Positions 48,910-60,279 of a stretch of DNA of 64,000 nucleotides are shown here, piece after piece. The notes under the pieces are model-generated. The model was not told the origin of the DNA and ran no database searches. It was given only the letters and a program-made list of their open reading frames with translations. Positions within the stretch are counted from its first letter, which is position 1. Every line of letters starts with the position of its first letter. This stretch comes from Folioceros fuciformis. Taxonomy: Eukaryota > Anthocerotophyta > Anthocerotopsida > Anthocerotales. A program made the position numbers and the translations under genes. The stretch lies in assembly GCA_049999805.1 (NCBI GenBank), contig JBNGIO010006379.1, forward strand, positions 775,414-839,413. The letters run 5' to 3'.

Positions 48910-51837
48910 ATGTTGTTTATTTCCAACCACAAATCTGTGCACCGGCCCATCCATGTCGGTCCGTGGGATTACAGGCAACGTAGCAAGGGCTCCCATGTGC
49001 CTCATTTCAGGCACAGGGAATCTCTGGAGGTCCTCTGGCTAAACAGCTGCTTGAAGCCAGCGTGGGTGGATACCCACCGGGCTGGTCTGGATATGCAGAT
49101 GGGACGGGGTGCCCATGTGTTTGAGCTCCGAAGGTCTCTAAGGGAGCTAACGGCTGATAAAGCGAGAGAGCTGTGTCAGCAAGGGCAGCTCACTGATGCT
49201 GTTGAAGCTCTGGGAGTTCTGGTGCAGATAGACTCTTGTTTTTGTCAGTCTGTCTGGTATACTGTGCTTAAAACATGTGTGGCTCAGAAGGATCTGGTTC
49301 TTGGTCGCCGGTTGCATGCTCTCCTGGTGAAAGGGGGGTATGAGTCGGACACGTTCTTGTGCAACCACATCCTGCGGATGTATGTTTCTCTTGCCAGCTT
49401 GGTAGAAGCTATGGATGTGTTTTCAGTGGCTGTCAAACCGGATGCCTTCATGTGGTCTTCCATAATCTCTGCACACGTGAAACAGGGCCAAGATAAACAG
49501 GCCATACAGCTGTATCATCAGATGCGCAGATCACGTGTAAAGGCCGATGGCCATGTATTTGTTGCAGCCCTTCAGGCTTGTGCGAGGGGAGAAGATCTGG
49601 AAACTGGGCAGCAGGTGCATGCCGATGTGTTGGCCAGCGGGGTTGAGCCTGATTTGTTTGTCAGTAGTTGCTTGGTGGACATGTATGCAAAATGTGGCAG
49701 CTTGCAGGACGCTCGAAGAGTGTTTGATGGACTTGGGCAAAAGAATGTGGTGACATGGACAGCTCTGATAGCAGGATACTCCCAGCAGGGCATGGGGCAG
49801 GAAGCCCTTCATCTTTACAGTGCTATGCAAAATGAAGGCACCGTTACACCTACATCCGTCACTCTTGTCGCTGTCCTGCAGGCGTGTGCATGTGTGGGCG
49901 CCCAGGCTTTGGAGAAGGGCAGGCAGGTTCATGAACGAATTTGTGAACAAGGACTTCAAGGTGATGTGTTTGTCTCCAGCAGTTTGGTGAACATGTTTGC
50001 CAAGTGTGGCAGCCTAGACGAAGCTCGAGGTGTGTTTGACAAACTTCGTCAAAAAAATGTAGTGACATGGAATGCCATCCTAGCAGGATATTCCCACCGT
50101 GGCATGGGTCTGGAAGCTCTTCATCTCTACAGTGCAATGCAAAAAGATGGCACTGTCGTACCTGACTCTGTGACATTTGTGGCTCTCCTGCAGGCATGTG
50201 CAAGTGTGGGTACCTCAGCTTTGGACAAGGGAAGGCATCTTCATGCACAGATTCGAGAACAAGGACTTCAAGCAGATGTGGCTGTAGGTGGCAGCCTGGT
50301 GAACATGTATGCGAAGTGTGGCAGCTTGGAAGCCGCTCAAACAGTGTTCGACGGACTGGATAAAAAAAATGTGGTGACATGGACGGCTCTAGTAGCAGGA
50401 TATGCAAAGTGTGGCAACCTGGAGGGTGCCCAAAGGGTGTTCGACAGACTGGGGGAAAAAAATGTGGTAACATGGACTGCCCTGATAGCAGGATACGCAA
50501 AGTGTGGCAGCCTGGAGGATGCTCAGGGTGTGTTTGAAGGGCTTCCTCTGAAAGATGTTGTCATGTGGAACGCCATGATTGCAGGGTACTCTCAGCAGGG
50601 CATGGGGCAGGAATCACTTCGTCTTTACAGGGCAATGCAAGAAGAAGGCGTCACTGCGCCTGATGCCGTGACATTCGTGTCCCTCCTGCAAGCATGTGCA
50701 AGTGTGGGCGCCCCTGCTTTGGCTACGGGGAAACAGCTTCACGCACAAATCAGAGAACGGCAGCTTCAAGCTGACGTGCCCGTAGCCAACAGTTTGGTGA
50801 ACATGTATGCAAAGTGTGGGAGTCTAGAGGATGCTCGAGCCGTGTTTGACAGACTTGGCTACAAGAATGTGGTAACATGGAACGCCATGATAGGAGGATA
50901 TTCCCAGCAAGGCGTGGGTCAAGAAGCCCTTCATCTTTACCGTGCCATGCGAGAAGAAAGCACTGCCATGCCTGATGCTGTGACATTCGTCTCGGTCCTG
51001 CAGGCCTGTGCAAATGTTGCAGCTTTGCATGTCGGGAGGCAGCTTCATGTGCAGATTAAAGACCAAGGGCTTGAAGCAGATGGGATTGTAGGCAACAGTT
51101 TGATCAACATGTATGCAAAGTCAGGGAGCATGGTTGATGCCCAGCAGGTGTTTGAGGCATTGCCGCAGAGAGACCACGTGGCTTGGAATGCACTGATGGC
51201 AGGCTATGCCCGTCAGGGAGACAGTGATGTGGTGTTCGACTTGTTTCATAGAATGACAGAGCACGCTATACAGCCATCCAGCATCACATTCCTGAGTGTT
51301 CTAACGGTGTGCAGTCACTCGGGCCTGGTAGACAAGGGGCGGGAGTACTTCGAGACCATGAGCAAGCACTACGACATCACTCCCGCAGTGGAGCACTGTA
51401 CGTGCATGGTGGACCTTTTGGGTCGTTCTGGCCAACTGGACGAGGCACTGGCGTTGGTGAAGGCAATGTCTGCACGGCCCGACGCTGCAGTTTGGCACGC
51501 CTTGTTGGGTGCTTGCCGAATGTGGAACAATGTGGAGGTGGCAAGTCGTGCATTCCATGAAGCAATGCAACTAGACATCAAAGATGCCACAGCATATGTG
51601 CTGATGTCAAACGTGTACAACGGTGCCCACATGTGGGAGCAGGCACTGGAGATGCAGACAAGGAGAAAAGCAATGAGGGCATGGAAGCAGCCAGGCCAGA
51701 GCTGGTGGACAGACATGGACGGATTGGTGCACACCTTTGTGGTTGGGGACACACAGCATCCCGAGAGCGAGCGCATATATGCAAGGCTGCAAGAGCTTGT
51801 TGCCAGAATGGACGGCTTGGCACCCATAAACAACTGA
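48910..51837 (+). CDS. PLS-type pentatricopeptide repeat protein (E/E+ end, no DYW)
   Basis: Intronless, 975 aa from the ATG at 48910. After about 90 N-terminal residues, more than twenty PPR motifs follow, with the typical L/S block MYAKCGSLEDA-x-VFD repeated many times. Around residues 485-545 consecutive short S motifs (YAKCGNLEGAQRVFDRLGEK, then NVVTWTALIAGYAKCGSLED) are amplified. The C-terminus has the E domain (VEHCTCMVDLLGRSGQLDEA, AVWHALLGACRMWNNVE) and E+ segment with PGQSWW, HTFVVGDTQHPESERIY, and stops there; the DYW deaminase domain is missing. PLS proteins bind organellar RNA one base per repeat and specify C-to-U editing; without DYW it would need a partner deaminase. Organelle targeting is expected but the N-terminus is not decisive. 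Confidence 0.93.
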   Translation: MLFISNHKSVHRPIHVGPWDYRQRSKGSHVPHFRHRESLEVLWLNSCLKPAWVDTHRAGLDMQMGRGAHVFELRRSLRELTADKARELCQQGQLTDAVEALGVLVQIDSCFCQSVWYTVLKTCVAQKDLVLGRRLHALLVKGGYESDTFLCNHILRMYVSLASLVEAMDVFSVAVKPDAFMWSSIISAHVKQGQDKQAIQLYHQMRRSRVKADGHVFVAALQACARGEDLETGQQVHADVLASGVEPDLFVSSCLVDMYAKCGSLQDARRVFDGLGQKNVVTWTALIAGYSQQGMGQEALHLYSAMQNEGTVTPTSVTLVAVLQACACVGAQALEKGRQVHERICEQGLQGDVFVSSSLVNMFAKCGSLDEARGVFDKLRQKNVVTWNAILAGYSHRGMGLEALHLYSAMQKDGTVVPDSVTFVALLQACASVGTSALDKGRHLHAQIREQGLQADVAVGGSLVNMYAKCGSLEAAQTVFDGLDKKNVVTWTALVAGYAKCGNLEGAQRVFDRLGEKNVVTWTALIAGYAKCGSLEDAQGVFEGLPLKDVVMWNAMIAGYSQQGMGQESLRLYRAMQEEGVTAPDAVTFVSLLQACASVGAPALATGKQLHAQIRERQLQADVPVANSLVNMYAKCGSLEDARAVFDRLGYKNVVTWNAMIGGYSQQGVGQEALHLYRAMREESTAMPDAVTFVSVLQACANVAALHVGRQLHVQIKDQGLEADGIVGNSLINMYAKSGSMVDAQQVFEALPQRDHVAWNALMAGYARQGDSDVVFDLFHRMTEHAIQPSSITFLSVLTVCSHSGLVDKGREYFETMSKHYDITPAVEHCTCMVDLLGRSGQLDEALALVKAMSARPDAAVWHALLGACRMWNNVEVASRAFHEAMQLDIKDATAYVLMSNVYNGAHMWEQALEMQTRRKAMRAWKQPGQSWWTDMDGLVHTFVVGDTQHPESERIYARLQELVARMDGLAPINN

Positions 51838-52750
51838 AGTGTTTTTCCGGGTACGAGGGATTGGGCTCTGGTGTCTTGGGCGTCGCTCGCTCTTCACGCA
51901 GATATCATGCGTTTGAAGTTTTAAACGACGGAACCCTGGCTTGCCTGCTGCAGTCGATGATGGCAACAGCTAAACGCCGAAACCACATCTGCAGAGACAA
52001 CAGTTCCTGGATATGCGGCACCTTCAGGACAGGGAAGACATGTACATATATTCTGTGCATTTTGTGGCGGGCTTTGTCCGTGGCTGCTACTGTACATCTG
52101 TTGTATCAGTCCTTCGCATCCCGAAGTCCCGGATAGTGTGCATGCCAAGACAGACATAGGTTCCGCGGCAGCCTCTGGCAGAGGCTGCGGGCTCCGGACT
52201 CCTGGCAACCTATGGACTCGTGAGCCTGGCCTGCTGTTCGAGGTGGGCGGGTGTCACATGGGGGAATATTGGAGAAAAATTCTGACATTCTTTGCTTGCC
52301 TTGTGCTCTCCAGGGAGGTCGTTACGAACAACAAGAAGTGCGCGGAGAACAAAAGCTGCTGCTCAGGGCAACAGAGCAGCTCGGTGAGGCCTGACCTGAT
52401 CTGGTTGGGGCAAAGCGGGCGGTGGGAACGTGCCAAGACTGGAGGCAGCGCCAATGGGACTCCGTCAGTACGACACCCGCACTGGTGACTCCGGCTTCGT
52501 CCGGCCACGGGGTCTTGGGGTCCTAGCTGGCGCAGGGTAAGGTCATTGGACCCTAGAGGGAGGTTTTGGGTTCCGACAATGGCAGGTGGGCCACATGATC
52601 TCCGCATCCGCTCTGCAGCTGGCTGTCACTCTGAGCCCCAGTGCTCCAGGCTGCCATGGAATTGGGCCTGGAGCACGAGGAGTGCGGATGTTCGGGTCCT
52701 TATGATCTGAGAAGCTCCAGGCCGAGCGGAATCGCCGTGGCTGGGGGAAG
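51838..52750. other. Intergenic region before the BRCT gene
   Basis: No gene seen; short frames only. It contains the PPR 3' end and the BRCT gene's leader. Confidence 0.5.
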
Positions 52751-54465
52751 ATGGATCACCAGCAGCAGCAGAATCAGGAGAGGAGGCCGTCTCCGGCTGC
52801 TGGATCGGCCACGCCCTTCGTGGCGGGCACGCCCCAGTCTGTGTCGCAGCAGAGCATGCTCTCCTCGCTGTCGAGGCAGAGCAGCAGCAGGCGTGGGAGG
52901 GGGCCGTTCTGGGGGCTGGTAGTGTGCGTGACTGGGCTGACGAAGGAGGCGAGGAAGCAGGTGCAGCAGGCGACGGAGGCCATGGGGGGATCCTACAGCC
53001 CCGATTTGCACCCGCTTTGCACGCACCTGGTGGTGCAGATCTGCGCCGGCCGGAAGTTCGAGCACGCCGTGAAGCACGGCCTCCGGCGGGGCCTCTTCGT
53101 CGTCACCCTGGCCTGGTTCGTGAACTGCGCCCGGCAGCACGCGCGGCTGGATGAGGAGCCTTACCGGGTGGAGCGCAGCCAGATGGACGCTGGAGTGCGG
53201 CCGGAGGATTTCTCCAAGGCCATCCTGGCGATTCCCTCCGACAGATTCTGCCTGCCCCCGGGACTCCGTCGGGGGTCCATCTCCAGGACGCAGCAGAACC
53301 AGCCTCCGCAGCAGCAGCGGGAACTGCAGCAGAAACAGCAGCAGCAGGTCTTCTCCGGGGCCTGCTTCTACCTGGACGCCGACTTGCACGGAGAAGCGCG
53401 GGAAAAGATTGTGGAGGCGGCTGCTGCGGAGGGCGCCGGGATGGTGGAGAACTGGTTCATCGGGTGCAACGCCACGCACGTGGTGTGCGAGGGCACGGCG
53501 CTGTTGCGCTACGTGGGCTTCAACACGCACGTCGTGTCCCCGACCTGGGTGCTGCGGACGGCCAAGGAGAAAGAGCAGGAGCGGTGCGTGCATTTCTCGG
53601 TGGATCTCTCCCGGCAGCTGGCGTGCTTCCTGGAGCACGCGCGGGGGAGCCAGGTGGGGCGGCAGGGGGGGAGGCTTGCCATCTGCGGGCCTCCGGACGA
53701 CAGGAAGGGGCAGGCGGCACTGCGGGAGAGGCAGGAAGAGGTGGCTTTGGCCAAGGCGGATGTGAGGAGGAGGAGGTCGGCCAGGCTGCAGGCGTTCCGG
53801 ACCAATGTGCAGCCCTTCACTCCGGCTGCTCTCCTGGACACGGTGTGTTGGTGCGTGACGGAGGCGCCGGGGACGGCGTCTGTTGCTGTTTGCTCCGATC
53901 AAATCTCTTTGCTTCACCACCGGGTGCGGGGGAAGGAGGGGTCGGGGAGGTTGGATGGGGAGGTGGTCACTCGGGCCATGACCGAGTTGGAGAGGTGGGA
54001 GGTCGTGTACACGCCGGCCTTTCTCACTCTCCTGTTCCCTGTAGATCAGTTCTCTGAAATCGGACCCACGTCCAAGACGTTTGTGAGCGATCGAGGGTTC
54101 ACGAGGCAGCACATTCTGGAATGCATCGGTAAATTCTACCAGGTCGGGAGTGATGTTCCTCAGAGGTGCTGCAAGGCGAGTCCATTTCATATTAGCTTTG
54201 ATGCCTTCGGGAGTGAGTAATGTTGTTGTGAATGGAAATGCAGGATTCCCTCTCTCCGGATGAGGTGCGAGTGGCTCTGCACACGGACTCTAAAATGGCC
54301 GACCGTCTCCGATCGTGTTATGCATCTAAGCAGAGCGTGGATGCAGGGTACGTGTCCATGAGGAGAATCGAGTTCCTAGGGAACAGGAGGAATTTTGAGG
54401 GCCTAAGGCGGCTGAGCAAGGAGCCTACTTCCCAGCTGTATGAAGTACTCCTTTTCGGTGCCTGA
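52751..54465 (+). CDS. Double-BRCT domain protein (DNA-repair type)
   Basis: Two exons, 52751-54142 and 54244-54465, joined in phase 0 to 537 aa; the unspliced frame would run on to 54220 with an unrelated tail. The first BRCT (about residues 53-135, FWGLVVCVTGLTKEARKQVQ ... LFVVTLAWFVNCARQ) and second BRCT (about 205-290, VFSGACFYLDADL ... VVSPTWVLRTAKEKE) are separated by a Gln-rich linker with several CAG-encoded runs. The C-terminal exon (LSPDEVRVALHTDSKMADRL, then RRIEFLGNRRNFEGLRRL) is a conserved tail of a plant BRCT protein family (Arabidopsis At3g43930 type, from memory). BRCT pairs bind phosphopeptides in DNA-damage signalling; a nuclear role is inferred. GC content is high in exon 1. 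Confidence 0.82.
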
Positions 54466-55402
54466 GGCAAGGTAACACTCCCCTCCCTGCCGCTGTCAGC
54501 TGAAAATGGGGAATCTAAACCAGAGAAGTAACGTTGTTACTTGTGTCATGCAGGTGGGCAGCTGGTATGTTGGAGCTGCACCGCCTCCACAAGTATTAAC
54601 AAGCTCAGATACTATGTTGGCAAGCTTGGAGCGTTTGCCAATGTAAAGCGGACCAACGTCGTCTATGTTTGCTGTCTGGTATAAACACCTTGCTCTTCCA
54701 TCCTACTGAAAGGTTTTCAAGGAAATGATCTCTCTCAATTCTCTGATCTTGCATCCCAATGTTGGTGCCTCAGGCGAAGTGAACAGATACGCGGTTATAT
54801 AGGAGGAGTGTACAGCTGCTACTGCGGAAACAAGCCTGTGTGTTTGGCAACTTCCTATTGGCAGAGATTTTGTATCGCTACCTTGGGTTCTCTTCTTTTT
54901 GGGGATTCAATGGGCTTAAGATGGTGAGGACGATGGGATTTCCGAGAGGATGAGAGCACTCCCGGGGGTCCATCAGCCTCTCCTAGCCCGCGCCCTTGTT
55001 TCCGAAAGTCGACAATTTTGAAAGTGCTGGTAGATGGTTTTGTAATCAGTAGAATATAACGATTTCAGTGCACTAAGGTTTTCCTGATGTGCTTCGACTT
55101 TACATGTTTGTTTTTACGGAACGTGTAGATATGTTGTAAAAGAGAGACGGGAAACATCCTGTGTTTCACGAAACGTGTTCTTTTCACAACTGTGGGATCC
55201 ACTTCAAACCATCTACCATCACGGATGGTGTGATGGCGTACGCGGAACGTGTGATTTGGACGGTTCCACTCGGCGAAGTCCCTTCGATGACGAAAGGAAG
55301 CCCAGTTCGTCATGGATCCACTGGAAGGGTCTACGTCTAGCAGACGCCACGCCCCTGGCTCTGGCTCCGCAAAAAAAAAAGAATGCTGGCCAATATGTAC
55401 TC
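54466..55402. other. Convergent 3' region between BRCT and PEX12 genes
   Basis: No gene. A minus-strand frame at 55065-55313 is short and unrecognised. An A-run occurs at 55372-55381. Confidence 0.5.
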
Positions 55403-56590
55403 TCAGCTGTCGTAGTAGAGACGCCGGATGTGCTCCACCTCAGCCGGGATCAGAGTTACTGGACATCGCTTATACTGTGACACATATTTGAAGACACAAG
55501 GATAGCAGAAAACAAAGCCGGAAACGGACACCATGGTCGGATTTGTCCTCTTCTGCATGCACAGCGGACAAACCCTGGGGTCTGATGGTAACCCAATGCC
55601 ATCGGCAGCGACCCTGGGGGCCGGAGGCGGGGGAGGAGGAGGGTAGATTGTCGGAGCCGACACCCTCTGCTCTGCGGATTGATACCACCACTCCATCATC
55701 TTGAACAAGAAGACCGACGCGATGAGACCGGTGTGCGCATAGTCGAGAGTGTTATACGCGGCGCGGAGAAACCCTCGCTGCAAAGCCTGGGCAAAGGGAG
55801 GCCCAGGAACTCTCTGGAACTCCTGATCCCTTCTCTCCGCGATCTGCTTAGCGCTGTTAACGAGCTCCTGACCTGTTGTCCTGCGCACTATCAACTTCAT
55901 GAAATGGAGACCCGGATTGAAGTAAGGAATGGCGTTGAGCAGGTAGAGAAGTTGGTAACCGAAGTTGCATCCTTCGCTGATGGCCAGAATCCACGGGTAA
56001 CACCATGCCAGCAGAGAGATCCACCGGCTCTTCAGCCGCTCCCATGCGGAGAGCTCGTGCCCGAACCTCTGCGTCCTGGTGACATCAACCAAGTCCGACA
56101 CCTCTCCGTCCAACATGTCCGCTTCACCGCCCGTCCATAACGCCGCCTGCAAGACCCCAGCCGTGTGCCGCCTGAACGCCGCCTGCAGCTTGGAATTGAG
56201 ATACGGCAGGCCGACAAGAAAGAGCAAGGACTGCACCTTCTGCCGCCTTGTGAGACCAAGCGCAGCCGGAGCCGGTGCCGTGGCCACGGAATCACCACCG
56301 GCAGCCGCAAGGCCAGCCGAGCTCATCTCCACCGGTGATCGCCTCAGCCCGTACAGCGCCTCGGAGAAGGAGGCATCGTTGGTGCTCAGGCTATGCGACT
56401 CCAGCATAAGCATCAGCGCTGCAAACGACTCGTCACTGTGGTCCAGGACTCTGTGGAGTATCGGACTTCTCTGAGCCATGACTCCCAGGCAGTAGAGCAG
56501 CGCGGCCCGCAGACTGCCAGGCAGCAGCTGTGCAGCCACCATCTCGAAGAAGGTCGGGCGGAAGCCATCCCCGCCTACTTGCATCAACAT
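55403..56590 (-). CDS. PEX12: Peroxin-12, peroxisomal RING E3 ubiquitin ligase subunit
   Basis: Intronless, 395 aa; the ATG at 56590 gives MLMQVGGDGFRPTFFEMVAA, which matches the plant PEX12 start. PEX12 is an integral peroxisomal membrane protein that with PEX2 and PEX10 ubiquitinates the import receptor PEX5. Signatures: LRAALLYCLGVMAQRSPILH, ALMLMLESHSLSTNDASF then EALYGLRR, CYPWILAISEGCNFGYQLLY, TGLIASVFLFKMMEWWYQSA, a proline run (YPPPPPPPAP), and the C-terminal degenerate RING VCPLCMQKRTNPTMVSVSGF, VFCYPCVFKYV, YKRCPVTLIP. The partial set of zinc ligands is normal for PEX12. Confidence 0.97.
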   Translation of the reverse strand: MLMQVGGDGFRPTFFEMVAAQLLPGSLRAALLYCLGVMAQRSPILHRVLDHSDESFAALMLMLESHSLSTNDASFSEALYGLRRSPVEMSSAGLAAAGGDSVATAPAPAALGLTRRQKVQSLLFLVGLPYLNSKLQAAFRRHTAGVLQAALWTGGEADMLDGEVSDLVDVTRTQRFGHELSAWERLKSRWISLLAWCYPWILAISEGCNFGYQLLYLLNAIPYFNPGLHFMKLIVRRTTGQELVNSAKQIAERRDQEFQRVPGPPFAQALQRGFLRAAYNTLDYAHTGLIASVFLFKMMEWWYQSAEQRVSAPTIYPPPPPPPAPRVAADGIGLPSDPRVCPLCMQKRTNPTMVSVSGFVFCYPCVFKYVSQYKRCPVTLIPAEVEHIRRLYYDS

Positions 56591-57232
56591 CCTCACAAAC
56601 TCAGTGGTTCGACCTCAAATTCACGCCATCCCCGACGATCCACCAACTTAAAATTTCACGGGCTGATCCCTCCACATCTGCGCACCAACGTCCCTCACAC
56701 ATCAAAGCACAAAACGAACATCCCCCAAGTGAAGCCATCTTAGGGCTCACGCATCGACCTACAAGAGGAAGGGAAAAATGGGTCTCCGTGATTCTTGAAC
56801 GTTCTACTCGACTAACTACGCACCTAGTACCATTTATGCAAACCACAATATCGACAGAGAAAGGGTAATCGAAACTTCCCGATCACCAACGTAGGGTTGA
56901 AAATAACCATATATGCATATCCTCTCGGTCACAAGTCCGGATGCAAAACCCGCCAGATAAAAAAGCTGGCTCACCAAAAGGGCCAGGAACGACTCATTTA
57001 GGATGTCTGGGGTTAAGTGTCTTTGGTTGTACAGAGTGTGCATTGAAGAACGACTTCGAGATGGGTTAGCTGGGAGAATTATGCATTCGCTGTGCGCCTC
57101 GCTCCACTCCATCTGGAGTGGGGAGTCCATCTCCATTTTGGACGGGATTCTTGAACCGGGTTACAAGTTTTCGGTCGCGGAAGGTCTAGGGCGTATACAT
57201 CCCACAACAAGTTTGAACGCAAATAAGGCAAG
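56591..57232. other. Intergenic between pfkB kinase and PEX12
   Basis: Promoter side of PEX12 and 3' side of the kinase gene. No coding sequence or repeat recognised. Confidence 0.5.
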
Positions 57233-59191
57233 CTATTTCTGCTCCAGAACTTTTTGGAGCAATCGCAAAGCATCTCTGATAACAGCCGGAAACTCTGTTT
57301 GAGAGGGAGCTGATCCTGGCTCAGCGTTGGAATGGTCATACACGTCACACTCTGCTAAAATTTTCAACACAGTGCTCGACGATGCTACATTGCGACCTGC
57401 CCCAAACCCCATAGCCGTAGCTGCTCCAACTGCGTTTGCCAGGGCAAGAGTGGTCGCCACAGGAACTCCGCGTGTGTATCCGAGAACGATGGCAGCTGCA
57501 AAGCTGTCACCGCAGCCGACGGTGTCCTTCACCTCCACCTGCATTCAACGACACAAACCAATCAGAGAAGCTATGAAAGGGAGGCAAATTAAGTAAAACA
57601 TGAATGTCTCAAGTACTCATTAGTTACACCAACTAAAGTGTGTATGTGATTCTGTTCCGGATGAAAAGCCCACCTCAAACCCAGGAAACGCGAACATTCC
57701 TTCAGCTGTTGCCAAGAGGCAGCCTCTAGCACCTAGCTTCACCACAACCCATTTGGTGTGCTTAGCCTGCTCAAGCAGAGATCGTGCAGCGGATCCCGGC
57801 TCAGAGATGCCGGTCAACGCCTCTGCCTGTTCGCAGATACGTGGTCAGTACTGGACTAGCAGCTCCCGTTTGAAAACCCCAACAACTGCTAACAGCAACA
57901 CATAAAAGGCGGCCAGGTTGCAGCAATACCTCATCGTCGGTCAGTAGAATCACATCTGACATGCTCAGGAGTGTCTTCAGAGATTGCTGCTGCTCCGCAG
58001 TGCCTTGTTTTAGAGCTTTGCCTCTGGGTCCTGGATCGAAGAAAATGACAGACCCCGCTTGTCGAGCTCGTCTCACAATCTCTAAAACAACTGGAGGCGG
58101 CAGCTCGTCATACACAAATCCGTTGCAAAAAACTGCCCTGGTCCTCTGGACTAAGTCATCAGCTTCAGATGGAAGGCCACTAATCATGTTGAAGACAGGA
58201 GTCTGATTGTAATCGTAACGGCTGCAATAGGGCAAACACGCCGAGGCCTCCATTAGCCACCTCAGCTTACGGAGTGGTGGCGCCAGATGATGATCACGGC
58301 AACGCCCTGATTTCACACGAGTAAACGCACAGGCATATGTACAACGCTACCTGCAGAACGCATGCCTCCTTTCCGGATCGACAAGCACCCAGCAAACAAG
58401 AGTGTTGCCGTCATAATTCTCTCCCAGCGTGCAGCCGTCACTCTCAATGCCCACCACATCCACCCCCTCCTTCTGCAAAACGCGATGTAGGAAATGTCCG
58501 TATTCCTCCTGGCCCACATGCCCTAATGCCACACACTTCAGGCCGAGTCTGGCTGCTGCGATGGCAAAATTACAGTTCCCACCACCCTCCCAGAAAACCT
58601 GCAATGGGACAGCAAACAGCCCCTTGGTCAAACGTTCGCGCTGTGTGGATTGCCTGCAACCAGCAGCGAGCCAGCAAAGAGACGTGTTGCCGGAACACCC
58701 ACCTCGTCAGGAGAACTCAGGCCCTGCACGAACGTGTACTTGTCTTCAGACGACGGCTTTGGCAGCTGCGGCACATTGACCAGAATGTCCACACACAAAT
58801 TGCCCAGCGTCACCACCTCTACAGGCCCCGTCTTGGCGCCCCCGCCAGAGCGATCCCTCCTGCGCTCCAGTTCCCCGAGGAACGTGCCCAGGGTGGACCC
58901 AGCGCCGGGGACGTGGAGCACAGTTTTGGCAGAAGCTGGCGCCGCGGAGGCCTGCCCATCCTCGCCATACTTGAGCGAATCCACCACAAACCCAAAATCA
59001 CAGCCACAACCCCGTCCCCACCCCCGCGACCCTGGCCGTACCAGCGGCCCAATCCTCAACCCCAGCCAGGGTGGACGCTCCGAGATGCCCCCAGCAGCTG
59101 ACTGGGCCGCACAGTCCGGAGCTTCAGGTGCAATCAGCCAAGCCAGCGCCCCCGAGGGATGGCCTGTACGGCATGCAATTCCCTGAAGCAT
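57233..59191 (-). CDS. pfkB/ribokinase-family carbohydrate kinase
   Basis: Five exons: 58703-59191, 58351-58598, 57930-58221, 57674-57826, 57233-57538, giving 495 aa. Core begins VEVVTLGNLCVDILVNVPQL; the substrate side has GGGNCNFAIAAARLGLKCVA and GHVGQEEYGHFLHRVL; the pfkB signature 2 with the catalytic Asp is DTVGCGDSFAAAIVLGYTRG, and FFDPGPRGKAL and ILLTDDEAEALTG are typical. It phosphorylates a sugar or nucleoside with ATP; the specific substrate is not known for this subgroup (Arabidopsis At4g28706 type). About 110 residues before the core are Gly/Ala/Pro-rich and may include a plastid transit peptide, though the extreme N-terminus is atypical. An upstream start is possible but no ATG was found closer. 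Confidence 0.9.
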
Positions 59192-60279
59192 GGCGGCCAG
59201 GGCAGGAGGTCACCTGCCTCTACACACGCGATCAAAAACCCTTCCTCCACACCCACTCTGATGGTGATCTCCTGCGCAGGCGATCCGGGCACTCACGCCT
59301 CCTCCGCCCTAGGGCGGAAACCTGAGGGAATCCACGCATTGTCGTTAACACGAAATTCGGGTGAGCACCACCAGCAGGGGGGACGGTCTTTTGTTACATG
59401 GAACCTGGCGCAGAGCCACACGAGCCATACTTCAGGAAGCAAATGGGTAACGGGCCTTACGGACGGGACGCGGCCGATCGGAACTGTGGAAGCTCGCCAC
59501 GCGCGTAACCTCAGAGTACGTTCCTATAGTCGAGGAGTTACTGGCACCTCTCTTGCGTCAGCTTCCTCAGGTGCTGCCACCTTCCGTGCTGTACCTCATG
59601 GGAGGGCGCAAGGCCCACCATGTGTAGACCCCACTCCAACCTCAACCCTTACCACATCTTTCTCTTCATCTCCTCCTGATACGTTCGGATACTGTATATC
59701 GATCACCCTCTCCTTCCGTTGACGCGAAGATACTGTTCACTCTGCAGCCAACACGACCTCGTTACCATTCTTACACTTACGGAAGGCAGTGGCTAAAGAT
59801 CTGCGCTCGAGTAAGGGTGGTAACCAACGGAGGCACTGCGTCGGTGGCCTTTTTGCTGTTCCAAGGATCAATTCAAATCCTCCGGTCTACTACAACAGGT
59901 GGGTACTATTATATACGGGACATCCGGATATCACCTCACAATAATGTAAGTAAACGGAAGGGATTGCGTAATGGGAGTTTCTATTAAAGATAAGAGAATC
60001 AAGCTTACGGTAGTTCTTTGGGTTCCTCCGTTTTGCAAGGGTCCCGCATTATAGCTAAGACGAATCGAAGTCGACGGCAAGCCCATTCACCTGTCTGGCA
60101 GGTGGGAGCCACACTAGTTAGCAGATACGATCGGAGAGGTAAACACAACTTTAAGAGCGTGATGAGGAACACGAGGTAAGGTAATCAAACCCATTTGCGG
60201 AGAGACTCGACGCATGGTTGTGCCCAGTGTGAGGATTGCATCAGGAGGCAACTGCGAAAATATACTAGTCATTGAAAAC
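59192..60279. other. Intergenic region
   Basis: No gene supported; the plus-strand frame 59159-59722 overlaps the kinase exon and is a shadow. No repeats noticed. Confidence 0.5.

Noticed and set aside
54143-54220. BRCT protein ending at 54220 in the unspliced frame
   Set aside because: A GT donor after FYQ (54142) and an acceptor at 54243 bring in a conserved-looking C-terminal exon; the read-through tail (VGSDVPQRCC...) matches nothing.
59159-59722. 187-codon plus-strand frame beside the pfkB gene
   Set aside because: Overlaps the kinase's first exon on the other strand, has Ser/Pro/Thr low complexity and no recognised family.
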